From Symsagittifera roscoffensis (lineage: Eukaryota > Xenacoelomorpha > Acoela > Convolutidae), in assembly GCF_963678635.1 (NCBI RefSeq), contig NW_026971130.1:1-64000 (forward strand): a DNA stretch of 64,000 nt, written 5' to 3'. The notes under the pieces are model-generated. The model was not told the DNA's origin. It did no database searches and worked only from the letters and a program-made list of their open reading frames with translations. Made by a program: the position numbers and the translations under genes. The first letter of the stretch is position 1. Every line of letters starts with the position of its first letter. Positions 20,840 to 31,859 of the stretch are shown in pieces.

Positions 20840-20995
20840 CCATATGAATGCTTACCATCTCAATACATTAGGAAACCTATTCCCTATCTTAATACATAGT
20901 AAATATGTTCCCTATCTTATTACATAGCTTGGAGACGGGATGCTCTATTCCCTATCTTAATACATAGGGGTCCCCAACCAATCCCCCCTCACTCT
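20840..20995. repeat. Polinton A right terminal inverted repeat with 20-bp iterons
   Basis: Inverted match to 2085-2240. It contains three clear direct copies of TTCCCTATCTTAATACATAG (20880-20899; 20908-20927 with one change; 20948-20967). Spacing is about 28 and 40 bp start to start. Ends ...CCCCCTCACTCT. Confidence 0.8.
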
Positions 20996-21117
20996 TCCTC
21001 ACATATACACTACTTACATATGTAACTAAAAAAATATTAGACAAAACATCGTTTGTAAGGACTAAATTTGCTCTGTTTTTTATGTATTCTGTAAAGAATT
21101 TTGAGAATTAAATATCT

Positions 21118-21640
21118 ATGTCAACTGTTTGTATCTGATGTGTTATTTGGTTTGTTTGTGGTGGTATAAATTCGTTAGCAAATTTTCCGTAGTGTGAGGT
21201 GATATTACATATGCTTTTAATTTGCGATAAATTAAGACAAAATTGTATTTTTTTCCTCGAGCGAGATCACTTTGTGGATGGATACCGAAGAGAAGTAATG
21301 AGTCATTGTTGAATTTTTTGTCGTATTTGATCATTTTTTGTTATTTAAAACTGTTAATGTGTAACTTTCAATATGTCTTTTTGGCTGATTCCTTTTATAT
21401 GGTCCTACCGGTTTGATAAAATTTGATTTTTTTTTATTCTGCGTTGGCGTTTATTTGATAATGGTGATGTAGAGTCGGAGTCAGAAAAATATTTTTGTTG
21501 TTCTATCGGGTTATCTTTATCTATTGAATCTTTGAGGCTCTGAAGTTCTTGTATTGTTGTTGTATCTGATTCTGAAACTGCGTTACGTGTTTTCAAAATC
21601 TTCTTTTAATAATTCGTTTTTGTTTTACCATGATTGTCTT
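21118..21640 (-). pseudogene. N-terminal gag/leader ORF of retroelement A (broken)
   Basis: Two minus-strand frames (21596-21405 and 21334-21143) form one former protein: an acidic/Ser-rich start (KTRNAVSESDTTTIQELQSL, FSDSDSTSPLSNKRQRRIKK) followed by MIKYDKKFN and HPQSDLARGKKYNF. The equivalent in the second element is 54434-54204 (EYDRNLSIHKVNPLED). Position 5' of gag suggests the gag N-terminus or a separate leader ORF. Polinton A sits about 120 bp downstream of it. Confidence 0.4.
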
Positions 21641-21889
21641 TTTTTTGTGTTTGTTTTTCTGATCTGATATATTCTATTGTTTGTCTGTGGGGTGGGGTTA
21701 CAAGATCATATCTTTCGTTTTCAAATAAACAGTTGTGTAATATGCTTATTTGTTTGCTGCATAAATTATCTTTTGACATGAGGTTTAGGAAAATTGATGC
21801 AATACTCGCTAGTTAGAGTTTCTTTCCTTAACTGTTATTTCTTAAATTTTTTGTGTCGTTATCTTAACCTGGGGTATAGATTGTCGTGG

Positions 21890-22959
21890 TTGATTGGTTG
21901 GAGAGAGAGTACATCAACTCGTTTAGAATTAATTTTTTTTCTTTCTTGTGACTAGGTTTTAATATATGATGAACCTACTTAATCTTACCTAGGGGTCTGA
22001 TTTGTGATCAAGGGTTGGAGAATAGAAAATCAATCCACAAAGTTCAGTTATAATTTGAACACAAGTAGATCGTTAGATACTAATTTAGAATTTACTTAAG
22101 TTTTTAGGGTTTTAGCCTGGGTCATCTAAGAGGAAGGGATCAAGTGAACGACGAGTAACCGGAGTTCTTCACTATTTATCTTAATTAAAACGGTTAGTTT
22201 TTCAAAAAATTCTTTTAGTCCTGGCTCTTTTATAAGGGTTGGAGAGTGAATCGATGTTTGAATTCGTTAAACACTTTAAATTATGAGGTGGGAATAATAA
22301 AATTGTTCTGATTGATCCAAGGGAGGCCTTGATGATCGGATAATTTAAAAGAAATTCAAATTAATTAAAGTTAAATTAAAGATCCAAGGGAAGCCTTGAT
22401 TATCTGTTTCTGATTTGAAACGTCGTTTTTTGAAAAACAAGGACAGGTTTTGATAAATTTTAATTTTCAAACTTTGTGTTACAGTAAATTTTTTAAAAGT
22501 TTGAACTTAAATGACATTGTTTTTTTTTGAATAAATTTAGTTTAATTTTTAGGCGATGAAGCTGGGATGAAGAAAAAGTGGTTTCTTGAGAAAAAAGGAT
22601 TTTTTTTTAAATTTTAATAAAATTTACGTTAAAAATTTCTACAGATAGTTTTTTGTATTTTTTCATTCAATAAATTATTTATTTTTGCGAAATTTTTTGA
22701 ACTAATTTTCTGCAGACTTGGAAAAGGACGACTTGTGCATCGTTTTATCAGTAATTATCATTTTATATTAAGGCTATAGAGCACCATGTAGCTTTTCGAA
22801 GAATTATTCTTTAAAAAATTTTCAGGTTAAAAAACAAAAATTTAAATCAATTGAATAAAATATTCTGAATACAGTTATTTTTGCGGTTTTCGTCGTAATA
22901 TCATGTGGTAGATTGGTCCGTCGTTTAATCGTTGTTCACGCCTAGATATCGATATTTCT
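21890..22959. other. Non-coding insert between leader ORF and LTR-like unit
   Basis: AT-rich, all frames closed. Repeated phrases GATCCAAGGGAGGCCTTGAT (22313) and GATCCAAGGGAAGCCTTGAT (22381) form a short direct repeat about 68 bp apart. It may be the normal 5' leader of the retroelement, deleted from the 54-kb copy, or a later insertion. Confidence 0.35.
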
Positions 22960-23545
22960 GCAATACCTGTTATTTCTCGATTTGTTTGAAAATTTGGCGT
23001 AATTATATTGAGACGTAGAGACATTTCTCTTAAATTGTCTATTCCATCTAACATTTTGCAATGGTCCCATAATAGTTCTAATTATCTGAATTTAGATTAG
23101 TTAAGATCTTGTTGGAGACTTTTGGTCAGACCAGATGAGTTATGTACGAGATAGTGTACTCATAGAGTAATTTCAGATAAGGTACACTGTCTGTTCGTCA
23201 CGCAATCTTATTTTTAGCCGGATAGATTCGTGCAACTTCTTAGTCTGATACCAATCTTAATCTTACTCCTGCATCTTTTAGTCTCAATAGATCTAGTGTC
23301 TACTGGTATTTACGAGTTAGTTCTTGGAGTTTATCCAGGAGGAGAACAACTGTAATCCAAGCTCTAATCAAATTGTTCTGGTGCTGAAACTACAAGTAGT
23401 TTCAGCATTTACAAATAAGTGTCAATGTTAATGATGAAATACGATTCGCTAGTTAGTAAATTTTTATAGATATAGTTATATCAAAAATATAATTGGTTTT
23501 TAAACACTTGTTTAGAACTGGTTTCAGTAGTCATGGAGTTAAAGT
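22960..23545 (-). repeat. LTR-like unit of retroelement A
   Basis: About 585 bp matching 54860-55340 and three further copies up to 58380. Shared landmarks are GTAGAGACATTTC, CTGTTCGTCACGC, TCAATAGATCTAGTGT, the hairpin at 23382-23407 and GTTAGTTAGTAAATTTTTATAGA. Terminal TG/CA could not be fixed, so the LTR name rests on its recurrence at both sides of the second element. Confidence 0.5.
23382..23407. promoter_or_regulatory. Perfect hairpin in the LTR-like unit
   Basis: TGCTGAAACTA-CAAG-TAGTTTCAGCA: an 11-bp perfect stem with a 4-nt loop. It recurs unchanged at 55221-55246 and 58277-58302, with one end changed at 57506-57529, and with mutations near 55930. It may act as a transcript-end or RNA-structure element. 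Confidence 0.6.
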
Positions 23546-23560
23546 TGACCTTCAAGCTTT

Positions 23561-24000
23561 TATTAACCAACAAACTGTGATTTTGTTTCCTCGATCTTCG
23601 ACCATATTGGTTTGGTGACTACCTACCCGTTAAGGGACCACCTGCTGCTAGAGGATGTTTGGCACACAATATGGCATAAAAGATAAAATCAATTACCAGA
23701 AGCGCTCAGCAATAGTGTCATTCAAGTCTCTTTGTCCTCGGAGAAAACGTAGTTCCCTGTGGCTACTTCAGTGATGCATTCGATCAATGTGAGTTCCATT
23801 TGTTTGAATATAGCTTGCAAGATGTGTTTTGCGCAATTGGGTTTCTTCGTGCCCGAATTTTTGAGTCTCAAAAGACTGACCTCGCCCTAAGACTATAGCA
23901 AGAGTAGACCCAGCGAAGGATTTATTCAGTCCAAAGCTTGAGTTTCAGGCAGCCCTGCTGTCAACCCCGTTGAAAAAAGATCTTAATAGCGCTTTCAACA
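23561..24000. other. Intergenic DNA beside retroelement A
   Basis: No frame, repeat or RNA gene recognised. Base composition is less AT-rich than the flanking elements, like the host gene to the right. Confidence 0.4.
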
Positions 24001-24551
24001 ATGTTTCGTGCACTTTATGGAGGACTGAAAGCACGAAAGCGTAAAATTGGTTTCAATGTGCCGATAGGTTACCAACTCTTGTCGCAGAGAGTGTTTGTTA
24101 AATACAGGATTTCATCTTCATGGGTCAATGATTTTGTGTGAAAAGCGGCTAAACCCCACGGATACTGGTACTTGCGGAATATTGGATGATTGCTTGAAAG
24201 AAATTATTGGGCAATATGTTTCTTTTACACCGAATCTGGATGTTGTTGTAACATCTTCTCGAAAAACAACTTGTGGATGACATCATACATATTCCAAAAC
24301 ATTTTTACGAGCATTCCGAAGATGTCATAGCCTCCTTTCTTTGTGAAAAGAATAGTAGTTTCACAAAACTCCAGCAATTGCTCGGCTCTGTACTGAATTT
24401 ATTGCCAAAACAGAACTACTTCCACAGACCTTTCACTCAAATAAGCAATTTAGACAATTTAGAAACAGCGAAAGACATATTGCTACTTTTGTCTCAGTTC
24501 GAATCTATACTGGGTGAGCTCAAGAACAGTCTTATCGTGCCAATTAATTGA
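24001..24551 (+). CDS. Candidate host exons, unidentified
   Basis: Three overlapping plus-strand frames with host-like codon use: 24001-24141 (ATG; basic, GGLKARKRKIGFNVPIGYQL), about 24100-24279 (GFHLHGSMILCEKRLNPTDT) and 24273-24551 (DDIIHIPKHFYEHSEDVIAS ... LVPIN, stop at 24549). A TACAG at 24099-24103 could be a splice acceptor for the second. No single join gives a complete protein that I can defend, and there is no recognised family. It may be the 3' exons of one gene or a decayed gene. Confidence 0.25.
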
Positions 24552-25908
24552 ACTCGCCCGGTTTTCGCCTCGTCGGCGTTGATGATGTTCCGGAGCAAGT
24601 AGCAACAAAAACATGATTGCAAAACAGAAAAAAAAATGCACTATAAATCTTACTGTGGAGGTTGCGCATAATGTTCCGTTCAATTTGGCGCGGGTTCTAT
24701 TTCTCGCAAACTTGTTTAATCATGAACCAAATATGAGCGGAACTCGAAAGAACATAAAATAAACGCTCCATAACCGGATTCGAACCCCTCCAAAAAATTT
24801 TTTTTTTTGGTTTTGTTTGGCTGTTCAAATTAGTTCATTAAACGGCCTTAGCCGACCTTACTTGACTGGTCTTTTGTCTGACAAATTCATGTTTTGTAAA
24901 AAGCAGTCTGAGTTCGCTTGCATGCTATAAAGCTGGGTGCTTCATCTTAGCTGTTAAATGTCGGATTTTCATTAGTACTGAATTCATTTATACGCCAAGG
25001 ACTCTTTTACGCCAAAAGGCCCTTTTATAACCAATTATGCGCCAAAAGGCCCAAAAATAACTGCAATTTCCTTCTTCCAAAATTCAACTCGAAACTAGCT
25101 GTTTTTCTTATCATATTATTAGAGCTGCGAGCTACAATGTTTTTGATTTTTCATTTTTTTTTTTTCAATTTTCTCGTCTTAATTATTGTGTTTTTTCTCT
25201 GAATGGTTTCAAAGGACTTCAGTAAACTCAAAAACTTGGCTTCGTCTTGAAATTTTTTGAAAAATGAAAACTGTTCTGTTCTGAATATTCTGCTGTTAAG
25301 CTCAATGTCAGTGAACTGAGTCAATGGGAAAATGGTACTTTTCATGTTTTGTTTTTTGTTCGTTAATTAAGTCTAATTGGAGAAAAGCCGCGCACTTGCA
25401 TTCAAAACTATTGCCTATGTCGTGGTTGCATAAAATTGTTAATTCTTCTTTAAATGGAGAAGTTGTAGTAAATGTTAAAAATGAGCTTTGAGCTGGATTT
25501 TTCTACGTTGAATAGTGAAGTAATACTTGAGTAATTCTGTGCATCTTTTTTAAATTTGTTTTAAGCAAATCTTTCGATAATGAGGTGTTTTTATAACGTT
25601 CTTCCGTGAAGCGGGGACATGACTGGATAATGTTTGACATCAGGTATCATTCGAGCTAATAACTGGACATGGTTTTTGGTCGTTTTGTAAATGTACAATT
25701 TCATAGAATATGGTTACAAATTTCTAGCTCGAAAATAAAAAAAATATTATGCTTACTAGAGTTGATTATGCGATAGATGTGATGACATATAATGTGATTC
25801 ATTTTTTTCGAAACTTCATGTTTCGGGTAGTTCGAAATACGAAATTCCTTATGGTTCCTTGTTTAGAAATTTTTCCGTCTTTTTGGACATTGGGGCTTTT
25901 TGGACAAA
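24552..25908. other. Intergenic/upstream region of the long gene
   Basis: Contains three GCCAA-type repeats at 24992-25058 (TACGCCAAGGACTCTTTTAC, then two GCCAAAAGGCCC), and on the minus strand a tRNA B-box-like GGTTCGAATCC at about 24779-24789 without a matching tRNA body. No convincing gene. The last 150 bases presumably hold the promoter and 5' UTR of the long gene; no clear TATA was found. Confidence 0.4.
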
Positions 25909-28900
25909 ATGGACAACCAGTCAAGTGGAGAGTCGGAGTCAGACGACGAAGAACTCCAATTCGACAGGATCAGAGAAGGCAAACCAAAAAAGCAGCTCAA
26001 GTACTGCTTCAAATTTTCGGTTGACCAGACAATTTTCTCACTTGGGGTTGAGTCTGAATCTGTGTACTGTGGGGTGTTAATTGATGCGAAAACATCAGAT
26101 TCCCAGATATCTCAGCTTCTCTTCTTTCCGGGTTTGAGAGGAGGAAGAATTGACTATGACAAAAAAACCCTCCCGATTGAGGTTCAGATATCTGACAGAG
26201 ACATGAAAAGTTTTGCCGAGTTCAGGTACTGCTACGCAGTCTCTGCCCAGCCCGACAAACAAGTTGGCAAGATTGACAGCAAGAAAATTACGTGCTCAAA
26301 ATGGTATGAAACTAACTCAGTAGTAGATACCAAAGAAGTTATAACCTTTGGGTCAACTGAAGAAGTGATCAGTTTTTTTGAGCATAACATTCCCGACGAG
26401 CAATCAGCATGTATCACATTAAGTGAAAGAGTTGATTTATGTCCCACTGAAACCGATAATGGATCAGATAAAGTTGCTACGACAGGTCCTTTGACCCATG
26501 TCGTCAAGAGTAAACTGGAAGAAAAAGAAAATCAAATGAGCTCAACACAGCTTCATCAATCATCTGTTATAGCTGATGAAACCCTCACCTACCCCAAACC
26601 TGCTAGCGAACCCATTAGAGCGAAACTAGTTGTTTGTTCCAAAGACGATTATTTCAAAGAAAAATGTGAAACAACAAAAGATACTTCTACTACAAGTGAA
26701 CTCTGTGACTCAAATAAAAGCATGGACAAGCAAAGCCAAAAAGAGTGTCCTGAAACCTATATGCCATCTTCTGAGCAAAGCCTGAGATCGGAATCCTCGG
26801 AGTCAAAAATGTCGCATGACTTCAGAGCAGAAACAGTTAACCACATATCCAGCATTTCTCAATCTGTCCTTGTGGAAACCACATGCAAATTCCAAAAGAA
26901 TGAAAACCTAAAAGAAGTTGTTAGAAACAGCGAATCCTCACCTAATGTGAGTGAGAAAAACGAATATGGACAGTCAGTGCCCAGCGTTGTCAAAAACAAG
27001 AGAGAAGACAAAACATCAGTCCCTCAACCGACAAAAGAAGTTGATGTTGCCAGTTTCAATGAGTATCCATGTACTCATGAGGTTTCAGCATCTATCACAT
27101 CAAGTGAAAGAATTGATTTGTGTTCAACCGACATCGAAAAAGGATCCGAAAAAGTTGCGTCGACAGGTCTTTTGACCCACGTCGTCAAGAAAGAACTGGA
27201 AGAAAAAGAGGACCAGATAAGCTCTACACAGATTCATCAATCATCGGCCACACCTGACAAAACCAGTAAAAGCGCCATTAAAAAGCAAGAACAAAAAGAG
27301 TGTCCTGAAACCTATGGATCATTTTCTGAGCAAAGCATGAGATCGGAATCCTCGGAGTCACAAGTGTCGCATGGTTTCAAGGCAGAAACAGTTAACCACA
27401 AATCCAGCATTGCTCAATCTGTCCTTGTGGAAACCACATGCAAAGTCGGAAGGAATGAAAAATTAATAGAAGAAGTTAAAAAAATTTGCGATCGCGAATT
27501 CTCACCTAGCGAGAGTGAGAAAACCGAATCTGGACAGTCAGTGCCCAGCGTTGTCAAAAACAAGAGAGAAGACAAAATATCAGTCTCTCAACCGACACAA
27601 GAAGTTGAAGTTGCCAGTTTCAATGAGCATGCATGTCCCCATGAGGAATCAGCATCTATCACACCAATTGAAAAAGTAGATTTGGGTTCCACTGAAATCG
27701 AAAAAGGATCCGAAAAGGTTGCTTCGACAGGTTCTCTGACCCATGCCGTCATGTGTAAACTGGAAGGAAACGAGGACCAGATAAGCTCTTCACAGCTTCA
27801 TCAATCATCTGCTATAGGTGATGAAACCAGTAAAAGTTCCACTGAAAAGCAAGATCAAAAAGAGTGTCCTGAAACCTATGGATCACCTTCTGAGCAAAGT
27901 GTGATATCGGAATACTCGGAATCACAAGTTTCGCATGGTTTAAACGCAGAAACAGTTAACCACAAATCCAGCATTGTTGAATCTGTCCTCGTGGAAACCA
28001 GATTCAAAGTCGGAAAAATTGAAAAGTTACAAGAAGAGGGCAAAAGTTTTGGAAACGATGATTTATCACTTAGTGAACGTGAGAAAACTGAATATGGACA
28101 GTCAGTGTCCCGTGTTATCAAAAACAAGAGAGAAGACAAAACATCAGTCTCTCATTCGACACATATTGTTCAAGCCATCGTTGACAAAGAAATTTTTAAT
28201 TTGGGAAAAGATTCTCTGATTATCAGCCTGACAACAATAAATGGAAGTCATACTTCGCAAGGTGTTGTCGTGGCTGCAACAGATGATTGGGCAATTTTAA
28301 GTTTCGACGTAAAATTGCGAGAAAACCATGTCCCATATTTCTACAGGTTACACGCGCCGAAAGACGTGTACGCTCAAATCCATCGTGAAATTCTCCCCGA
28401 CCGAGTAAGTTACCGAGTTATGAATGACAAAGATTTCACCGGGGAGGAAAATAATGTCAAAATGAAGTATGACGGTGTTATTTGCTGGTACAAAAACGAC
28501 ATGGATTTAAATTCCATTTTTGCTTCCCAAAGGAAAACAGAAGATGCAAAATGGTTGTTTACTGACAAAGAGTTTTTCAAAAAGCGAAACTTAACTGGAT
28601 TTGAAATATATTGCTCAGATTTGGTTTATTGTCAACTTTCGCAAAATTTTAACCTAGAGCAATTTTACTTTGGTATCGAAAAAATTTGGAAGAGTTTGTC
28701 AACTGTTCGGTTTGAAAATAACTCTCAGATAACTATCATGGAAAGCAGCTCTGTTTCACAACATGCTCTTGAAGTTCTTTTTGACCAAGTCAAAAACGGC
28801 AGTTCTGAAAACCTAGATCTAGGAATTGTATTCCTTGTCAACTTTTTGCATCAGCTAAACAAGCGAAAAATGCTGGCCGGAATCAAGCGAGAAACAACAT

Positions 28901-31851
28901 CATCAATAAGGTGTTTAGTTCAGAATACAGATGACAAGCTACAGAGCCGTCTCACTGAAAAATTGGCTGAGCTTTCCCCTGAAATTCAGCCAAACGCCAA
29001 ACTATGTATTTCAAAAGCACAGCGGATTATTGAAAAATGCAAATCCAACCATGAAACGGTTAAATGGGTCGAGTTACTATCCATTGAAGATAGTGAAAAA
29101 GACTTTTTCGCTCCGAGAACTTCCCAAAACTTGCCTGAACTACAACCTCATCATAAGTTGCAGGAAAATGACCCCAAATATGTTTCAGAACCAACTGCTA
29201 CATGTGAACTGAGGTCAAGACAATCAGTTTCAACTAAATTCACAAAAAAACAAGATGAAACAATGTATTCATTTCGACAATGTCAAAAGGATGTACTAGC
29301 CAAGAGCTCTATTATCAAAGAACCAATAACTGAACCAGAAATCATTTGCGAGTCCCGTAAGCAATATGTCGGTCAGAGCTCAATTGATCCTGAACCTTCG
29401 TTGCAAAGTCCTCCATCCAGAGCAGAAGCACCAAATTTACCAAATCCTGAGTCAGAAATCAAAATTGATTTCCTTAAACAACAAATCGAGCAGCCCTCTC
29501 TGGACCGTGAGTATTCGCTGCAAAGCCCATCGTTCAGAGCGGAAGCACATAGTTCACCAAATCCTGAGGAGGAGATCAATCTTGAATCCCGTAAACATCA
29601 AGTCGGCCAGCGCTCATTCGAACCTTGTAACATCTCCCAAAACACATCCAACTACCATTCCAGTATTGACAATAAAAAATTTAACAAGGCAAAGAAAAAA
29701 GTGGACAACTTAGCCGGAGCAGTCAAAGTCGAATATTTTAATTCCTCGTCTGACAAAAACAAAAAATCAACTTGTGCTAATGTTATTAGTATCTCGAATG
29801 AACGCTACAAGTCAAGCGACCTAGGACGAAATCACTGGAAATTTCTGACAGTTATCGATACTGATATAACCCAAATCAAGGGCGACTTGATGGTGTTTAT
29901 GTTCATCGAGAACATTATCTGTTACGGCAAAGTTGAAGCGATTTCTGACAATTGGGCAATATTGCGATTCGAAGTTGAGCCCATAGAAAGCGAAGACAGC
30001 TATATTCGTTTCTTTTTTGGTGTCAAATCGACGGATGAGGGCCAAGAAAGGCATTACAGAGAAGTTCTGCCAGGAGAGCATCAGCACAGGTACCTAAGAG
30101 TTGATGATTTAAAAGATGGACTATTAAATTATTCAGGGGCGATAACTTGGAAAAAATCTGAAAGTAGTTTTCTGGAGAAGGGTTGGAATTTGGTTAAATA
30201 CCTTAAAGGTCACGGCGATTACTTTAATCCGCATTCGAAAGCATTTGAAGTCTATTGCATGCACTATGCTTCACAATTCGTAGATGACTTGGACTTGGGT
30301 GCTTTCACTGCAAATGTAAAGTCATCGTGGAGTTGCTTATCTCGAGTTTGTATCAAGAAAAACGTGGAAACCGTTTTCAAAGAAGAACTTGCGCCGCATC
30401 AGCTGCTTGACACGATGGTTAATGTGGTGAAAACTCAACAGGGTTTCAAACGAGACCTTGCCAAGATAGCTCTGCTTGAACTCACTGATTTAGTTTTATC
30501 TTCTGAAAAAACTCTTAAGGTTGTTAAAGAAAGCACCTTAGCTGAAGTAGTCTGTCTTACAGGATTTGAGACGAAAGAAAGACGCGATGAACTGGGAAAG
30601 GAAATGAACAGTCGACAATATGACGAAAAAATTCGAAAATCAAAGCAAGCATGTTTTAGTCTAATACAGCACCGCGGCAACAACGACAGACACCTATCGA
30701 ATCTTTTTGAATGGCTTTCGCTTTCAAATACGCCGCTCTCAACGCCGTTCAAAACCCCAAATTTGAGTCCTATCTCACCAGAATTTTTTTGTTCCGTTGA
30801 TACTAGGATTCAAATTCTTGTCAGTGCTATAAACTGGGAGTCAGTTAACAGCTTACAAAAAATTGGCCTTAGCATGGACCTATACATATACGCACTTCAC
30901 TGCTCCCTTTTGACACATGGGATTACAGACGACACAAACAAAAATTCTTTAATACTGATCAAGAGTTTGACAGAAAAGCTTCGTCTAGAAGATTTCAACA
31001 AATGCGCTCATCAAATAAACCTATTGCTCAACGACAGCAAAATCAGAGGTGGAATTGTTTTTAGAAATATAATTTTGCTTGCATTGGACATAGCAGAAAT
31101 TACTGAAAACTATGCTCAAGATGCTGATAGCTTGGATAAACAGTGGTTTGACGTCATAACAAAACATGCCAGGACAATTTTACACAATTCCTTGCAGATT
31201 CGTCCGGATAAAACAACCATTAATTTCTGGATCAAAATTTGTACCAAGAAACTTGAACTTAACTGTTCTACCAATCGTTTTCGTGGGAACTTAGGCGATA
31301 TTGTAATCAACTTTCTCTGCGATAATCCAGATGCCATGTCTGCTGTGGCTAACGCAGACAAACATGACTTAGAACAATCGTTGCTAGCCTCTATTTTCAA
31401 GCACTCTGAGTTGAATGAGCTTGCGAAGCAATTCAATTTCAAGGATAGAGCTTTGTTTGACATCAATCATAAAGATCATCGTAGTGCATGTGACAGAATT
31501 TTCCATGATCTGTTGGCCATTTTCAAGGAACCTCATATTCAAAAACCATATGGAATAGTGGAATGTGCCGCACATTTGCCACACCTAGTACTTCTGATAA
31601 CATCGTATCCCAAATTGAATCCCAATGATAACTGCAAGAGGCTGATGCAGAAAATAGTTGAAGCTTATTTGAACGCTTCAAAGCAGATTGATGATCAGAG
31701 CATCTCTTTCGAAAATCTTCGAGTTATTCAGGGCGTGATGGATATTTTTATCGCTGTTTGCAACCAGTTCAGTCGATGGAACTGGAACAGTGACGACTTT
31801 ATTGCATTTGACGGTTTGTTTTTTTTTGTCTTTAATATTTTTACATTTTTT
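25909..31851 (+). CDS. Giant multi-module protein with CBM20-like domains (possible RNF213-like N-terminal part)
   Basis: One uninterrupted frame of 1981 codons from the ATG at 25909 (ACAAAATGG; the frame continues 3 codons upstream without ATG). A GT at 31814 (GACG|GTTTGT) is a likely donor, since the last dozen codons (VFNIFTFF) look intronic. Order: acidic start (GESESDDEE, 5-13); beta module 1 at about 30-130, with FRYCYAV and KWYET; Ser/Thr/Glu-rich triplicate repeat 163-748; beta module 2 at about 753-860 (DDWAILSFDV, GVICWYKN) then helices (FEIYC, W..LSTV); a linker with three QS/PS repeats 1150-1245; beta module 3 at about 1308-1412 (DNWAILRFEV, AITWKK) with the same helical follow-on (FEVYC, WSCLSRV); then about 550 helical residues. 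Starch-binding-like modules at the N-terminus of a very large, helical protein recall RNF213-type E3 ligases. No AAA or RING part is in view, so this is tentative. Confidence 0.6.
26395..28152 (+). repeat. Triplicated coding repeat in the long gene
   Basis: Three tandem units, about 681, 561 and 515 bp, starting at 26395, 27076 and 27637. Each codes for SASIT..ERVDLCSTE..KGSEKV, TGxLTHVV, HQSS, QKECPETYGS, EQSxRSESSESQVSHG, AETVNHKSSIxQSVLVETT and YGQSVPSVVKNKREDKTSV in the same order. Unit 1 has an extra 40 or so codons. DNA identity between units is still high, so the expansion is recent relative to the protein. The product is polar and probably disordered. Confidence 0.85.
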
Positions 31852-31859
31852 TGACCTGA

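Larger units (their letters stand above)
2085..20995. mobile_element. Polinton/Maverick element A (about 18.9 kb)
   Basis: A self-synthesising DNA transposon bounded by inverted repeats of roughly 150 bp (2085-2240 and 20840-20995) whose outermost bases read AG...CT. It holds the expected Polinton set: integrase, packaging ATPase, capsid-type genes and a family B DNA polymerase at the opposite end. Most genes are on the minus strand; the polymerase is on the plus strand at the right. The element is larger than a simple version of itself because its centre (10640-18010) carries two nested duplications. It sits inside retroelement A. Frameshifts and stops in most genes mean it is no longer autonomous. 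Confidence 0.85.
21000..23560 (-). mobile_element. Ty3/gypsy-like retroelement A, 5' side (right half)
   Basis: Continuation of the element interrupted by Polinton A, minus strand. Bases 21240-21880 align by eye with 54224-54860 (shared TCACTTTGTGGATGGATA, GGCTGATTCC, GAAAC.G.GTTACGTGTTTT, TGATCTGATATAT). Bases 22960-23545 align with the LTR-like unit at 54860-55340. This copy has about 1070 bp (21890-22960) between those blocks that the 54-kb copy lacks. Confidence 0.65.

Noticed and set aside
2079-21001. Target-site duplication of Polinton A
   Set aside because: GTGTCC and TCCTCA flank the best TIR edges and do not match; shifting the edges by a few bases does not help.
24770-24800. tRNA B-box-like GGTTCGAATCC on the minus strand
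   Set aside because: The T-stem does not pair well and no anticodon or D-arm lies upstream; at most a tRNA-derived relic.
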